NCBI GenBank assembly: GCA_934647305.1
Contig: CAKUFI010000100.1
Span: 1 to 8,153 of the forward strand
DNA length: 8,153 nt
Direction of reading: 5' to 3'
From: an uncultured Clostridia bacterium
GTDB lineage: Bacteria > Bacillota > Clostridia > Christensenellales > Aristaeellaceae
Position 1 is the first letter of the stretch. Each line of letters starts with the position of its first letter. The translations under genes and the position numbers were made by a program. Of this stretch, positions 1 to 4,774 are shown piece after piece. Below the pieces are notes generated by a model. It was not told the origin of the DNA, ran no database searches, and saw only the letters and a list, made by a program, of their open reading frames with translations.

Positions 1-650
1 GGCAGGTAGTAGTTCATCATGGAGAACATACCCTTCTTCATCTCGCCGCCGTACCAGGTGTTGATGATGACCTGCTCGCGGCTGCTGATGTTGAAGGCCA
101 CGCAGGTTTCGGAGTTCAGACCCAGCTCCTTGTAGTTCTCAACCTTCGCCTTGGAAGCGTTGTAAACGATGAAGTCGGGCTCGAAGTTCTCCAGCTCCTC
201 CTTGGAGGGTTTGATGAACATGTTCTCGACGAAGTGAGCCTGCCAGGCAACCTCGACGATGAAGCGGATGGCCATGCGGGTGTCCTTGTTCGCGCCGCAG
301 AACGCGTCCACGACGAACAGGCGCTTGTTGCACAGCTCCTTGGTGGCCAGTTCCTTGACGGCCTTCCAGGTTTCCTCGGTCATCGGATGGTTGTCGTTCT
401 TGTACGCGTCGGAGGTCCACCACACGGTGTCCTTGGAGTTGTCGTCCACGACGATGTACTTATCCTTGGGGGAGCGGCCGGTGTAGATACCGGTCATGAC
501 GTTCACGGCGCCCAGCTCGGTCACCTGGCCCTTTTCATAGCCTTCCAGCTCGGGCTTGGTTTCCTCAGCGAACAGCGTTTCGTAAGAGGGATTGTGTACG
601 ATTTCGGTGGTACCGGTAATGCCATACTTCGTCAGATTCAGTTCAGACAT
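1..650 (-). CDS. pckA: Phosphoenolpyruvate carboxykinase (ATP), N-terminal part, runs off the window
   Basis: The product interconverts oxaloacetate + ATP and phosphoenolpyruvate + CO2 + ADP in the cytoplasm, for gluconeogenesis or, in many anaerobes, CO2-fixing PEP carboxylation. The first 216 residues are visible and the C-terminal 60% or so lies beyond position 1. Visible family motifs are TGRSPKDKY (residues 57-65), RLFVVDAFCGAN (110-121) and NTWYGGEMKKGMFSMMNYYL (197-216). By comparison with the E. coli enzyme, R59 corresponds to substrate-binding Arg65, and Y200 and K205/K206 to Tyr207 and Lys212/Lys213. The P-loop (kinase-1a) and the metal-binding His and Asp are off the window. The ATG at 650-648 is chosen because AGGAAAGAGG lies 9 nt upstream and the N-terminus (MSELNLTKYG) fits the family. 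Codon choice is less GC-extreme than in the other genes, as expected for a highly expressed gene. It is transcribed divergently from everything else here. Confidence 0.96.
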   Translation of the reverse strand, partial: MSELNLTKYGITGTTEIVHNPSYETLFAEETKPELEGYEKGQVTELGAVNVMTGIYTGRSPKDKYIVVDDNSKDTVWWTSDAYKNDNHPMTEETWKAVKELATKELCNKRLFVVDAFCGANKDTRMAIRFIVEVAWQAHFVENMFIKPSKEELENFEPDFIVYNASKAKVENYKELGLNSETCVAFNISSREQVIINTWYGGEMKKGMFSMMNYYL

Positions 651-734
651 CTTCAGCAACCTCTTTCCTTGGAATATTCCAGCCGTGGGGCGCGGTGCGG
701 AACACACCTTCCCCCAGCATGGTTTTCTGTGAGT

Positions 735-763
735 ATGATAAACCAGTCACCCGCTAAAATCAA
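735..763 (-). promoter_or_regulatory. Probable sigma-70-type promoter of pckA
   Basis: Read on the minus strand, the -35 box is TTGATT (763-758) and the -10 box TATCAT (740-735), with a 17-nt spacer. Transcription would start near 727-730, giving a leader of about 80 nt before the pckA start. The AT-rich stretch just upstream (760-800) could hold an UP element or an operator; a loose inverted repeat with GAAAACTT and AAAAGTTTC lies at about 774-802. No riboswitch-like fold was recognised in the leader. Confidence 0.65.
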
Positions 764-814
764 TAGCTTTTGCGAAAACTTACAGAAAAGTTTCCATGCG
801 GAACGAGTTTGAAT

Positions 815-843
815 GGCATGCTTTTTCCTCATAAAAGCATGCT
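815..843. repeat. 29-bp palindromic repeat, copy 1
   Basis: A perfect 10-bp inverted repeat (GCATGCTTTT at 816-825, AAAAGCATGC at 833-842) surrounds the 7-nt loop TCCTCAT. All 29 bases from 815 to 843 recur at 1133-1161 in the same orientation. The two copies bound the hairpin array at 844-1117. In this copy the hairpin is not followed by a T-run on either strand, so it is not obviously a terminator. Confidence 0.9.
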
Positions 844-873
844 CAGCTTGTCAAAAAAGGTTTTGACAAGCTG
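844..873. repeat. 13-bp perfect hairpin
   Basis: CAGCTTGTCAAAA (844-856) and its exact reverse complement TTTTGACAAGCTG (861-873) flank the 4-nt loop AAGG. The hairpin abuts palindromic repeat copy 1. A related but imperfect sequence (TTTTTTGACAGTCTG, about 1118-1132) abuts copy 2 in the mirrored position, so the flanks of the two palindromes resemble each other in inverted orientation. Confidence 0.85.
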
Positions 874-878
874 GTGGA

Positions 879-1117
879 CGGGGAAGCAAGCTCCCCGGCC
901 AGGTGCCGCGGCTCAAATCTACGATTTGAGCCGTCGGCAGTTTCGCCAAGGGCGAAACCTGAAAACCCAAAGGGTTTTCAGCCTCCCTGCCACCCTCACC
1001 AGTCTCCGCTAAAAATCAAAGATTTTCCGGCGCAAAAATCGCCCCGTGCCCACCGTACACGCCGCTGGGCACGATTGAAAGTTCGAAAGGGCTGCGGCCC
1101 TCTCGAGCTCTCCCGAG
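879..1117. repeat. Array of consecutive short hairpins, several with 3-nt loops
   Basis: Successive inverted repeats are: CGGGGA with TCCCCG (879-897, 7-nt loop); a 15-bp stem with one bulge whose core is CGGCTCAAATC with GATTTGAGCCG, loop TAC (905-938); GTTTCGCC with GGCGAAAC, loop AAG (940-958); CTGAAAACCC with GGGTTTTCAG, loop AAA (959-981); AAAATC with GATTTT, loop AAA (1012-1026); CGTGCCCA with TGGGCACG, 12-13 nt loop (1045-1073); AGGGC with GCCCT (1088-1101); CTCG with CCGAG (about 1102-1117). Longer-range pairings CTGGTG (871-876) with CACCAG (997-1002), and GGCAG (936-940) with CTGCC (987-991), could close a branched structure. Function is unknown; a structured RNA, a palindromic repeat mosaic or a non-autonomous element are all possible. 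Confidence 0.75.
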
Positions 1118-1132
1118 TTTTTTGACAGTCTG

Positions 1133-1161
1133 GGCATGCTTTTTCCTCATAAAAGCATGCT
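1133..1161. repeat. 29-bp palindromic repeat, copy 2; possible terminator
   Basis: This is identical to 815-843. Arms GCATGCTTTT (1134-1143) and AAAAGCATGC (1151-1160) surround a 7-nt loop. Here the hairpin is followed by TTTTT (1161-1165) on the plus strand, so this copy could act as a weak rho-independent terminator insulating the downstream promoter. The stem is only moderately GC-rich. Confidence 0.85.
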
Positions 1162-1249
1162 TTTTCGGGTATATTTCGCGCGCGGCGAGGCGATGCGCGC
1201 CCCCGGGCGACATTTCAGACGCCCCCGCGTATCCTTCGGCGCGCAGGTC

Positions 1250-1278
1250 TTGCGGGGCAGGGCAAAGTATCGTATAAT
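1250..1278 (+). promoter_or_regulatory. Sigma-70-type promoter of the 140-aa gene
   Basis: The -35 box is TTGCGG (1250-1255) and the -10 box a perfect TATAAT (1273-1278), with a 17-nt spacer. The start site would be near 1285, about 23 nt before the start codon. The sequence around the -10 box (CGTATAATAGAAC) is nearly the same as at the promoter of the xpaC-telA operon (CGTATAATAGGAAC), which suggests similar expression of the two units. Confidence 0.8.
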
Positions 1279-1307
1279 AGAACCATCCTGAGAGGAGGAA
1301 TGGACAA

Positions 1308-1730
1308 ATGACGAACCAAACGGGCCTTGACGAGGCGATCCGGCTGGTGGCCGGGGCGCAGGACGATCTGGAAGAGGCGCAGGAAAAGCTGAGCAGCGCG
1401 CGGAGCTGGGGCCTGTTCGATATTTTTGCGGGCGGGCTGATTACGAGCCTGGTCAAGCACGGCAAGATCGACGACGCGACGCAGTGCGTGCAGAGCGCGA
1501 AGTATAAGCTGGAGAGCGCCAGGCGCGCGCTCAACGCCGGGGAGGGCGCGATCGACGTGCAGATGGACGGCATCGACGGCTTCACGAAGTTCTTCGACAT
1601 CGTGAGCGACAATTTCCTGGCCGACCTGTGGGTGCAGGGCGAAATCGCCGACCGCAGGCGAGCCGTCGAGGGCATGCTGGCCAAGGTCAGGGCGCTCAGG
1701 CGCAGCCTCGAGAACGCGAGAAGACCGTAA
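1308..1730 (+). CDS. Uncharacterised 140-aa helical cytoplasmic protein
   Basis: I cannot assign a named family with certainty. The protein has no signal peptide and no membrane segment. It begins with a heptad-like amphipathic helix rich in Glu and Ala (residues 8-31), followed by a motif, SWGLFDIFAGGLITSLVKH (33-51), and KIDDA (53-57). It continues with a long charged helix (58-78) and a second conserved-looking block, FFDIVSDNFLADLWVQGEI (95-113), before a basic C-terminal helix (115-140). From memory, short Firmicutes proteins with a WGxFDxxGGGxxxSxxKHxK motif are common and have no known function. The start is supported by AGGAGG (1293-1298) 9 nt upstream and by a strong promoter at 1250-1278. 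It lies upstream of the xpaC-telA operon on the same strand but is separated by about 630 bp of repeat-rich DNA, so it is probably its own transcription unit. No convincing terminator follows it. Confidence 0.85.
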   Translation: MTNQTGLDEAIRLVAGAQDDLEEAQEKLSSARSWGLFDIFAGGLITSLVKHGKIDDATQCVQSAKYKLESARRALNAGEGAIDVQMDGIDGFTKFFDIVSDNFLADLWVQGEIADRRRAVEGMLAKVRALRRSLENARRP

Positions 1731-1767
1731 CCCCTGAGGCGGCGGCAGGCGGAATCGGGCGCGGCTC

Positions 1768-1878
1768 AGTTTACCCCTCAGTCTCCTTCGCAGACAGCGC
1801 CCCTTTTATGAGAGCCTTGATCGCGCTTAACCGTGTCTCCCCTGAAAGGGGAGGCGCCCGCGGCGCGGGCGGTGGGGT
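1768..1878. repeat. Decayed MITE-like intergenic repeat
   Basis: The left end reads TTACCCCTCAGTC and the right end GGCGGTGGGGTT, giving roughly inverted CCCC/GGGG termini. Inside are a mutated GTCT...AGAC hairpin (1781-1795), a perfect 7-bp hairpin CTCCCCT with AGGGGAG, loop GAA (1837-1853), and a perfect 7-bp hairpin CGCCCGC with GCGGGCG, loop GGC (1855-1871). The style resembles dispersed extragenic repeats I recall from gut Clostridia genomes, but that link is from memory and unverified. The imperfect left half suggests an old copy. Confidence 0.45.
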
Positions 1879-1889
1879 TCGTTGCTCTT

Positions 1890-1999
1890 GTGGGGCACAG
1901 GCTCAGGCTATGTGCCCACGGAGAAATTGGAAACTTTAATCTGTGGTTTCCAATTTCGCGTGGCCTCGGCGGCAGCAGGTGGGCGTCGGCTCTGCTGAC
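1890..1999 (+). repeat. Structured repeat unit 1
   Basis: The unit has four parts. Hairpin A is GTGGGGCACA (1890-1899) with TGTGCCCAC (1911-1919), one bulge, 11-nt loop. Hairpin B is a perfect 12-bp stem, GAAATTGGAAAC (1923-1934) with GTTTCCAATTTC (1946-1957), around the 11-nt loop TTTAATCTGTG. Next is the linker motif CGGCGGCAGCAGGTGG (1967-1982), then, after exactly 2 nt, hairpin C: GTCGGC (1985-1990) with GCTGAC (1994-1999), loop TCT, containing one G-T pair. CCACG (1916-1920) can alternatively pair with CGTGG (1959-1963) to lengthen hairpin B. Confidence 0.8.
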
Positions 2000-2029
2000 C
2001 GGCGGCAGCGCGCAAACTTCGGTGGGGGT

Positions 2030-2066
2030 CTGGGGGAGCGTGAAGCGAATGCGGAACCTCCCCCAG
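2030..2066. repeat. 9-bp hairpin between repeat units 1 and 2
   Basis: CTGGGGGAG (2030-2038) and CTCCCCCAG (2058-2066) are exact reverse complements around a 19-nt loop. The hairpin follows a second occurrence of CGGCGGCAGC (2000-2009), so the stretch 2000-2066 may be a degenerate extra repeat unit. Confidence 0.7.
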
Positions 2067-2076
2067 CTAGCCCCGA

Positions 2077-2205
2077 GGCGGGCAGTGCCCGCCCGGCAAT
2101 CCGCAGGGAAGCCTGCGGATTCGCAGACATTGGCCGCTCCAATTTATGGCGGCCAATGGTCGTCGAAAGAACCGGCGGCAGCAAGTGGGTGCAGGCTCAG
2201 CCTGC
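2077..2205 (+). repeat. Structured repeat unit 2
   Basis: It opens with a 7-bp hairpin, GGCGGGC with GCCCGCC, loop AGT (2077-2093). Hairpin A is AATCCGCAGG with CCTGCGGATT, loop GAAG (2098-2121). Hairpin B is a perfect 10-bp stem, CATTGGCCGC (2128-2137) with GCGGCCAATG (2149-2158), around the 11-nt loop TCCAATTTATG. The linker motif CGGCGGCAGCAAGTGG (2173-2188) follows, then 2 nt, then hairpin C: GCAGGC with GCCTGC, loop TCA (2191-2205). Positions 2078-2188 recur inverted at 8043-8153 with 107 of 111 bases identical by my alignment. Confidence 0.85.
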
Positions 2206-2297
2206 CCGGAAATCCGGAGAATTCGGGAAGTTCAATTTATGCTTCCCGAATTCGTCGCCAGAACCGGCGGCAGCAAGTGGAACCGGGCACTGCCCGG
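2206..2297 (+). repeat. Structured repeat unit 3, adjoining the operon promoter
   Basis: A small hairpin, CCGGA with TCCGG (2206-2217), stands in the place of hairpin A. Hairpin B is a perfect 12-bp stem, GAATTCGGGAAG (2219-2230) with CTTCCCGAATTC (2242-2253), around the 11-nt loop TTCAATTTATG. The linker motif CGGCGGCAGCAAGTGG (2265-2280), a 2-nt gap and hairpin C, CCGGGC with GCCCGG, loop ACT (2283-2297), follow. The unit ends 11 nt before the -35 box at 2309. Confidence 0.85.
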
Positions 2298-2308
2298 CCG
2301 ACCGGCAC

Positions 2309-2337
2309 TTGACCGGAGGGAGATTTTGCCGTATAAT
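2309..2337 (+). promoter_or_regulatory. Sigma-70-type promoter of the xpaC-telA-lemA-TPM operon
   Basis: The -35 box TTGACC (2309-2314) and perfect -10 box TATAAT (2332-2337) are 17 nt apart. Transcription would begin near 2344, leaving a leader of only about 19 nt before the xpaC-like start codon. No operator is obvious, but hairpin C of repeat unit 3 sits immediately upstream. Confidence 0.85.
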
Positions 2338-2362
2338 AGGAACAAAGTGGGGTGGTATGTGA

Positions 2363-3037
2363 ATGCTCAAGAAAAAGACCGTCAAGTCGGCGCTGCCAAT
2401 ATACTGCGCGGCGGCGCTGTGGCTTGTCGCATCACTGTTCCTGAAGATGTATAAGCTGTCCGGGCTGCTGATCGCGGCGGTGCTGGCGGCGGCCGGATAC
2501 CTGGCGGGGAGAAGGCTGTTCCCCGACCGGGTGGTCGAGTACGAGGAGAAGGCCAGCTCGGGCGACGCCGAGGTCGACCGGCAGATCGAAGAGGGCAGAA
2601 GGGCGCTCGCCGAGCTGCGCGCGGCCAACGACGACATCGAGTCGCCCGTGATTTCCGCGCAGCTGGATCGTATGGAGCGCGCCGCGCGGGCGATTTTCGA
2701 CCGCATTGAGCAGGAGCCCAGAAAGGCGCTGCAGGTTCGCAGGTTCATGAACTATTACCTGCCCACCTGCGTCAAGCTGCTTGGCCATTACCGCGACCTG
2801 GACGGCGCAGGCATCTCGGGCGAAAACATGGAAAAGTCCAAGAAGTGTATCGAGGACAGTCTGGAGATGATCGCCTGCGCGTTCGAGAAGCAGCTGGATA
2901 ACCTGTTCAGCGATCAGGCGCTGGACATCAGCACCGACATCCAGGTGCTGGAGACCATGATGGCGGGCGAGGGCCTGACCGACTCCGCCGCCGAACTGAA
3001 AAAGGATAGCAAAGGCGCCGCGCAGGCGGGCCGATGA
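2363..3037 (+). CDS. xpaC: XpaC-like membrane protein (5-bromo-4-chloroindolyl phosphate hydrolysis family)
   Basis: This 224-aa protein has a short basic N-terminus, two adjacent membrane segments (about residues 8-27 and 33-49) and a long cytoplasmic helical domain. Family hallmarks are RRFMNYYLPTCVKLL (126-140) and AFEKQLDNLFSDQALD (173-188), followed by DIQVLETMMAGEGL (192-205). The family was named from a B. subtilis gene that raised hydrolysis of the phosphatase substrate X-phosphate. Its true activity is unknown and no catalytic phosphatase motif is visible. XpaC is characteristically encoded next to TelA, as here (telA starts 18 nt downstream). The start at 2363 is preceded by a GGGGTGG-type ribosome binding site. 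An ATG at 2357 is closed at once by TGA and is not a usable start. It is first in the operon, directly behind the strong promoter. Confidence 0.85.
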   Translation: MLKKKTVKSALPIYCAAALWLVASLFLKMYKLSGLLIAAVLAAAGYLAGRRLFPDRVVEYEEKASSGDAEVDRQIEEGRRALAELRAANDDIESPVISAQLDRMERAARAIFDRIEQEPRKALQVRRFMNYYLPTCVKLLGHYRDLDGAGISGENMEKSKKCIEDSLEMIACAFEKQLDNLFSDQALDISTDIQVLETMMAGEGLTDSAAELKKDSKGAAQAGR

Positions 3038-3055
3038 ACGAGAGGAGAAAATACC

Positions 3056-4189
3056 ATGTCTGACATCAAGCTGACCCTGGGCAACGAAGCCCCTGCCGCC
3101 GCCACCCAGACCGCCGAGGAAATCATGCCTGAGAAAAAAGTGCCCGAACCCGCCCAGCCGGTCTTTACCCCCGAGGAGCAGAAGACCATCGACGAGTTCT
3201 CCAAGAAGATCGACGTGACCGACACCAACCTGGTCTTCCAGTACGGCGCGGGCGCGCAGCAGAAGATCGCGCAGTTCTCCGACAGCGCGCTGGCCAGCGT
3301 GCAGACCAAGGATCTGGGCGAGGTGGGCGACATGATGGCCAACCTGGTCGCCGAGCTCAAGGGCTTCAACGCCGATCCCGACGAGAAGAAGGGCCTGTTC
3401 GGCTTCATCCGCAAGAACGTGGACAAGATGACGCTGCTCAAGGCGCGCTACGACGAGGCCGAGGTCAACGTCAACAAGATCGTCTCCTCGCTGGAGAGCC
3501 ATCAGGTGACGCTGCTCAAGGACATCGCCACGCTCGATCAGCTCTATGAGATGAACCTGGACTACTTCAAGGAGCTGTCCATGTACATCGCGGCGGGCAA
3601 GAAGCGCCTGGAGGAGGTTCGCGCGACCGACCTGGCCGAGGCGACCAAGCGCGCGGAAGCGTCCGGCCTGGCCGAGGACGCGCAGGCCGCCAAGGATCTG
3701 GCCGACAAGTGCGACCGGTTCGAGAAGAAGCTGTACGACCTGGAGCTGACCCGCAACATCGCCATTCAGATGGGCCCGCAGATTCGCCTGATCCAGAACA
3801 ACGACCAGGTTATGGCCGAGAAGATCCAGTCCACGATGGTCAACACCATCCCGCTGTGGAAGAGCCAGATGGTCATCGCGCTGGGTCTGCACCACGCGCA
3901 GGAGGCCATGAAGGCGCAGCGCTCCGTGTCCGACCTGACCAACGACCTGCTCCGCAGCAACGCCGAGCGCCTGCACACCGCCAGCGTCGAGGTGGCCAAG
4001 GAGTCCGAGCGCGGCATCATCGATATCGAGACCCTCACCGCGACCAACCAGCGCCTGATCGACACCATGGACGAGGTGCTCGCCATCCAGCAGGACGGCC
4101 GCGAGAAGCGCCGCGCCGCCGAGGGCGAGTTGGCCCGCATCGAGGGCGAGCTCAGGAGCAAGCTGCTGGAGATCAATAACAAGAAGTAA
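3056..4189 (+). CDS. telA: TelA / toxic anion resistance family protein (YaaN-like)
   Basis: The family is associated with resistance to tellurite and other toxic anions, and with tolerance of cell-wall-targeting antimicrobials in several Firmicutes; the molecular mechanism is not established. The 377-aa product is close to the usual family length and almost wholly alpha-helical. It has a variable N-terminal tail (1-40), coiled-coil-prone helices (about 125-235), the family signature PQIRLIQNNDQVMAEKIQS (241-259) and NTIPLWKSQMVIALGLHH (263-280), and a C-terminal coiled coil rich in Glu, Arg and Ala (300-375). No signal peptide or membrane segment is seen, so it is cytoplasmic and presumably acts with the membrane-bound XpaC partner just upstream. 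AGAGGAG (3041-3047) lies 8 nt before the ATG. The lemA-like gene follows after 20 nt. Confidence 0.93.
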   Translation: MSDIKLTLGNEAPAAATQTAEEIMPEKKVPEPAQPVFTPEEQKTIDEFSKKIDVTDTNLVFQYGAGAQQKIAQFSDSALASVQTKDLGEVGDMMANLVAELKGFNADPDEKKGLFGFIRKNVDKMTLLKARYDEAEVNVNKIVSSLESHQVTLLKDIATLDQLYEMNLDYFKELSMYIAAGKKRLEEVRATDLAEATKRAEASGLAEDAQAAKDLADKCDRFEKKLYDLELTRNIAIQMGPQIRLIQNNDQVMAEKIQSTMVNTIPLWKSQMVIALGLHHAQEAMKAQRSVSDLTNDLLRSNAERLHTASVEVAKESERGIIDIETLTATNQRLIDTMDEVLAIQQDGREKRRAAEGELARIEGELRSKLLEINNKK

Positions 4190-4209
4190 TCCCCAAGGAG
4201 GGAGGACGC

Positions 4210-4755
4210 ATGTCTATCAAGGAAAACCGGCCCCTGGCCTGGACGGTGCTGGCGGCGGTGGTGATCGGCTGCACGCTGACCAGCGGCGGCATCGGCCTGG
4301 CGCGTGAAAAAAGCCAGGTACAGAAGCAGTTCTTCGCGGCGAGCGAGAGCATTTCGGCCGACCTCGCCGAGCTGGCCGACAACGCCTACGTCATGCTGGG
4401 AATCGCGAAGCGCTATCAGGGGATCGACGAGGCGCTGACGGAGCGCACCCAGCAGGCGATCGACGGCCTGCGCGAGGCCATGGATTCCGGCTCGATCGGC
4501 GAAATGTATCAGGCCAAGCGCGCGCTGACCGACTGCGTGGAGGACCTGTACACCGCCGGCGGCCAGGTCACGATGCAGGGCAGCGACGGCGACGACTTCC
4601 GATACAAGTACAAAAACTTCACCTCGGCCAACCTGCGCATCTCCCACGACCCCTATAACGACGCGGCCGCCCAGTTTAACGAGCTGCGCGGCGGCTTCCC
4701 GGCCGAACTGATCGGCGGGGTGTGCGGCGTGGACGGGCTGGAGCCCTTCAACTGA
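4210..4755 (+). CDS. LemA-like membrane-anchored protein, short and divergent
   Basis: The 181-aa product has one N-terminal hydrophobic segment (about residues 9-29), then a helical region rich in Ala, Glu and Leu (35-115). Its C-terminal signature fits LemA proteins: YNDAAAQFNEL (149-159), GGFPAELIGG (161-170) and GLEPF (176-180). LemA proteins are membrane-anchored helical-bundle proteins of unknown function, often encoded with a TPM-domain partner, as here. The sequence VIGC (18-21) also fits a lipobox, so it may be a lipoprotein with Cys21 at the mature N-terminus rather than a signal-anchored protein. The usual long N-terminal coiled-coil pattern of LemA is only weakly recognisable. AAGGAGGGAGG (4195-4205) precedes the ATG. 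The gap to the next gene is 19 nt, so the gene is translationally and transcriptionally part of the operon. Confidence 0.8.
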   Translation: MSIKENRPLAWTVLAAVVIGCTLTSGGIGLAREKSQVQKQFFAASESISADLAELADNAYVMLGIAKRYQGIDEALTERTQQAIDGLREAMDSGSIGEMYQAKRALTDCVEDLYTAGGQVTMQGSDGDDFRYKYKNFTSANLRISHDPYNDAAAQFNELRGGFPAELIGGVCGVDGLEPFN

Positions 4756-4774
4756 CCCCAAAAAGGAGACGAGA

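Larger units (their letters stand above)
651..1307. other. Gene-free 657-bp stretch filled with short hairpins
   Basis: No convincing gene lies here. The short open frames have no family resemblance, no good ribosome binding site, and cut across inverted repeats. The stretch holds the pckA promoter (735-763), two copies of a 29-bp palindromic repeat (815-843 and 1133-1161), and between them a chain of perfect hairpins. Right of the second palindrome there is GC-rich spacer, then the promoter of the gene at 1308. Confidence 0.8.
1731..2308. other. Gene-free stretch of repeat elements
   Basis: Open frames here in several phases lack family resemblance, and their translations simply read through inverted repeats in both directions. 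The stretch holds a decayed intergenic repeat at about 1768-1878, then a run of structured repeat units from 1890 to 2297, and ends at the promoter of the xpaC-telA operon. It is the same style of hairpin mosaic as 815-1161 but a different sequence family. Confidence 0.8.

Noticed and set aside
863..892. TTGACA at 863-868 as a -35 box
   Set aside because: No acceptable -10 box lies 16-18 nt downstream, and the TTGACA is one arm of the perfect 13-bp hairpin.
1890..2297. A possible CRISPR array
   Set aside because: The units differ in length and in stem sequence, there are no constant direct repeats with unique spacers of fixed length, and no cas gene is present.
1833..2362. Overlapping plus-strand open frames and the minus-strand frame at 1936-2184
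   Set aside because: They run through inverted repeats in several frames at once, which is expected from repeat DNA without stops rather than coding. No supporting ribosome sites or homology.
2357..2362. A minimal start-stop (ATG TGA) just before the xpaC-like start
   Set aside because: It could in principle modulate initiation, but a six-base chance match near a start codon is common and nothing else supports it.
2432..3976. A 514-codon open frame on the minus strand opposite the xpaC-like and telA genes
   Set aside because: It lies entirely opposite two confidently assigned genes and its translation is low-complexity Leu/Gly/His/Val sequence typical of the antisense of GC-rich coiled-coil genes. 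No family resemblance.
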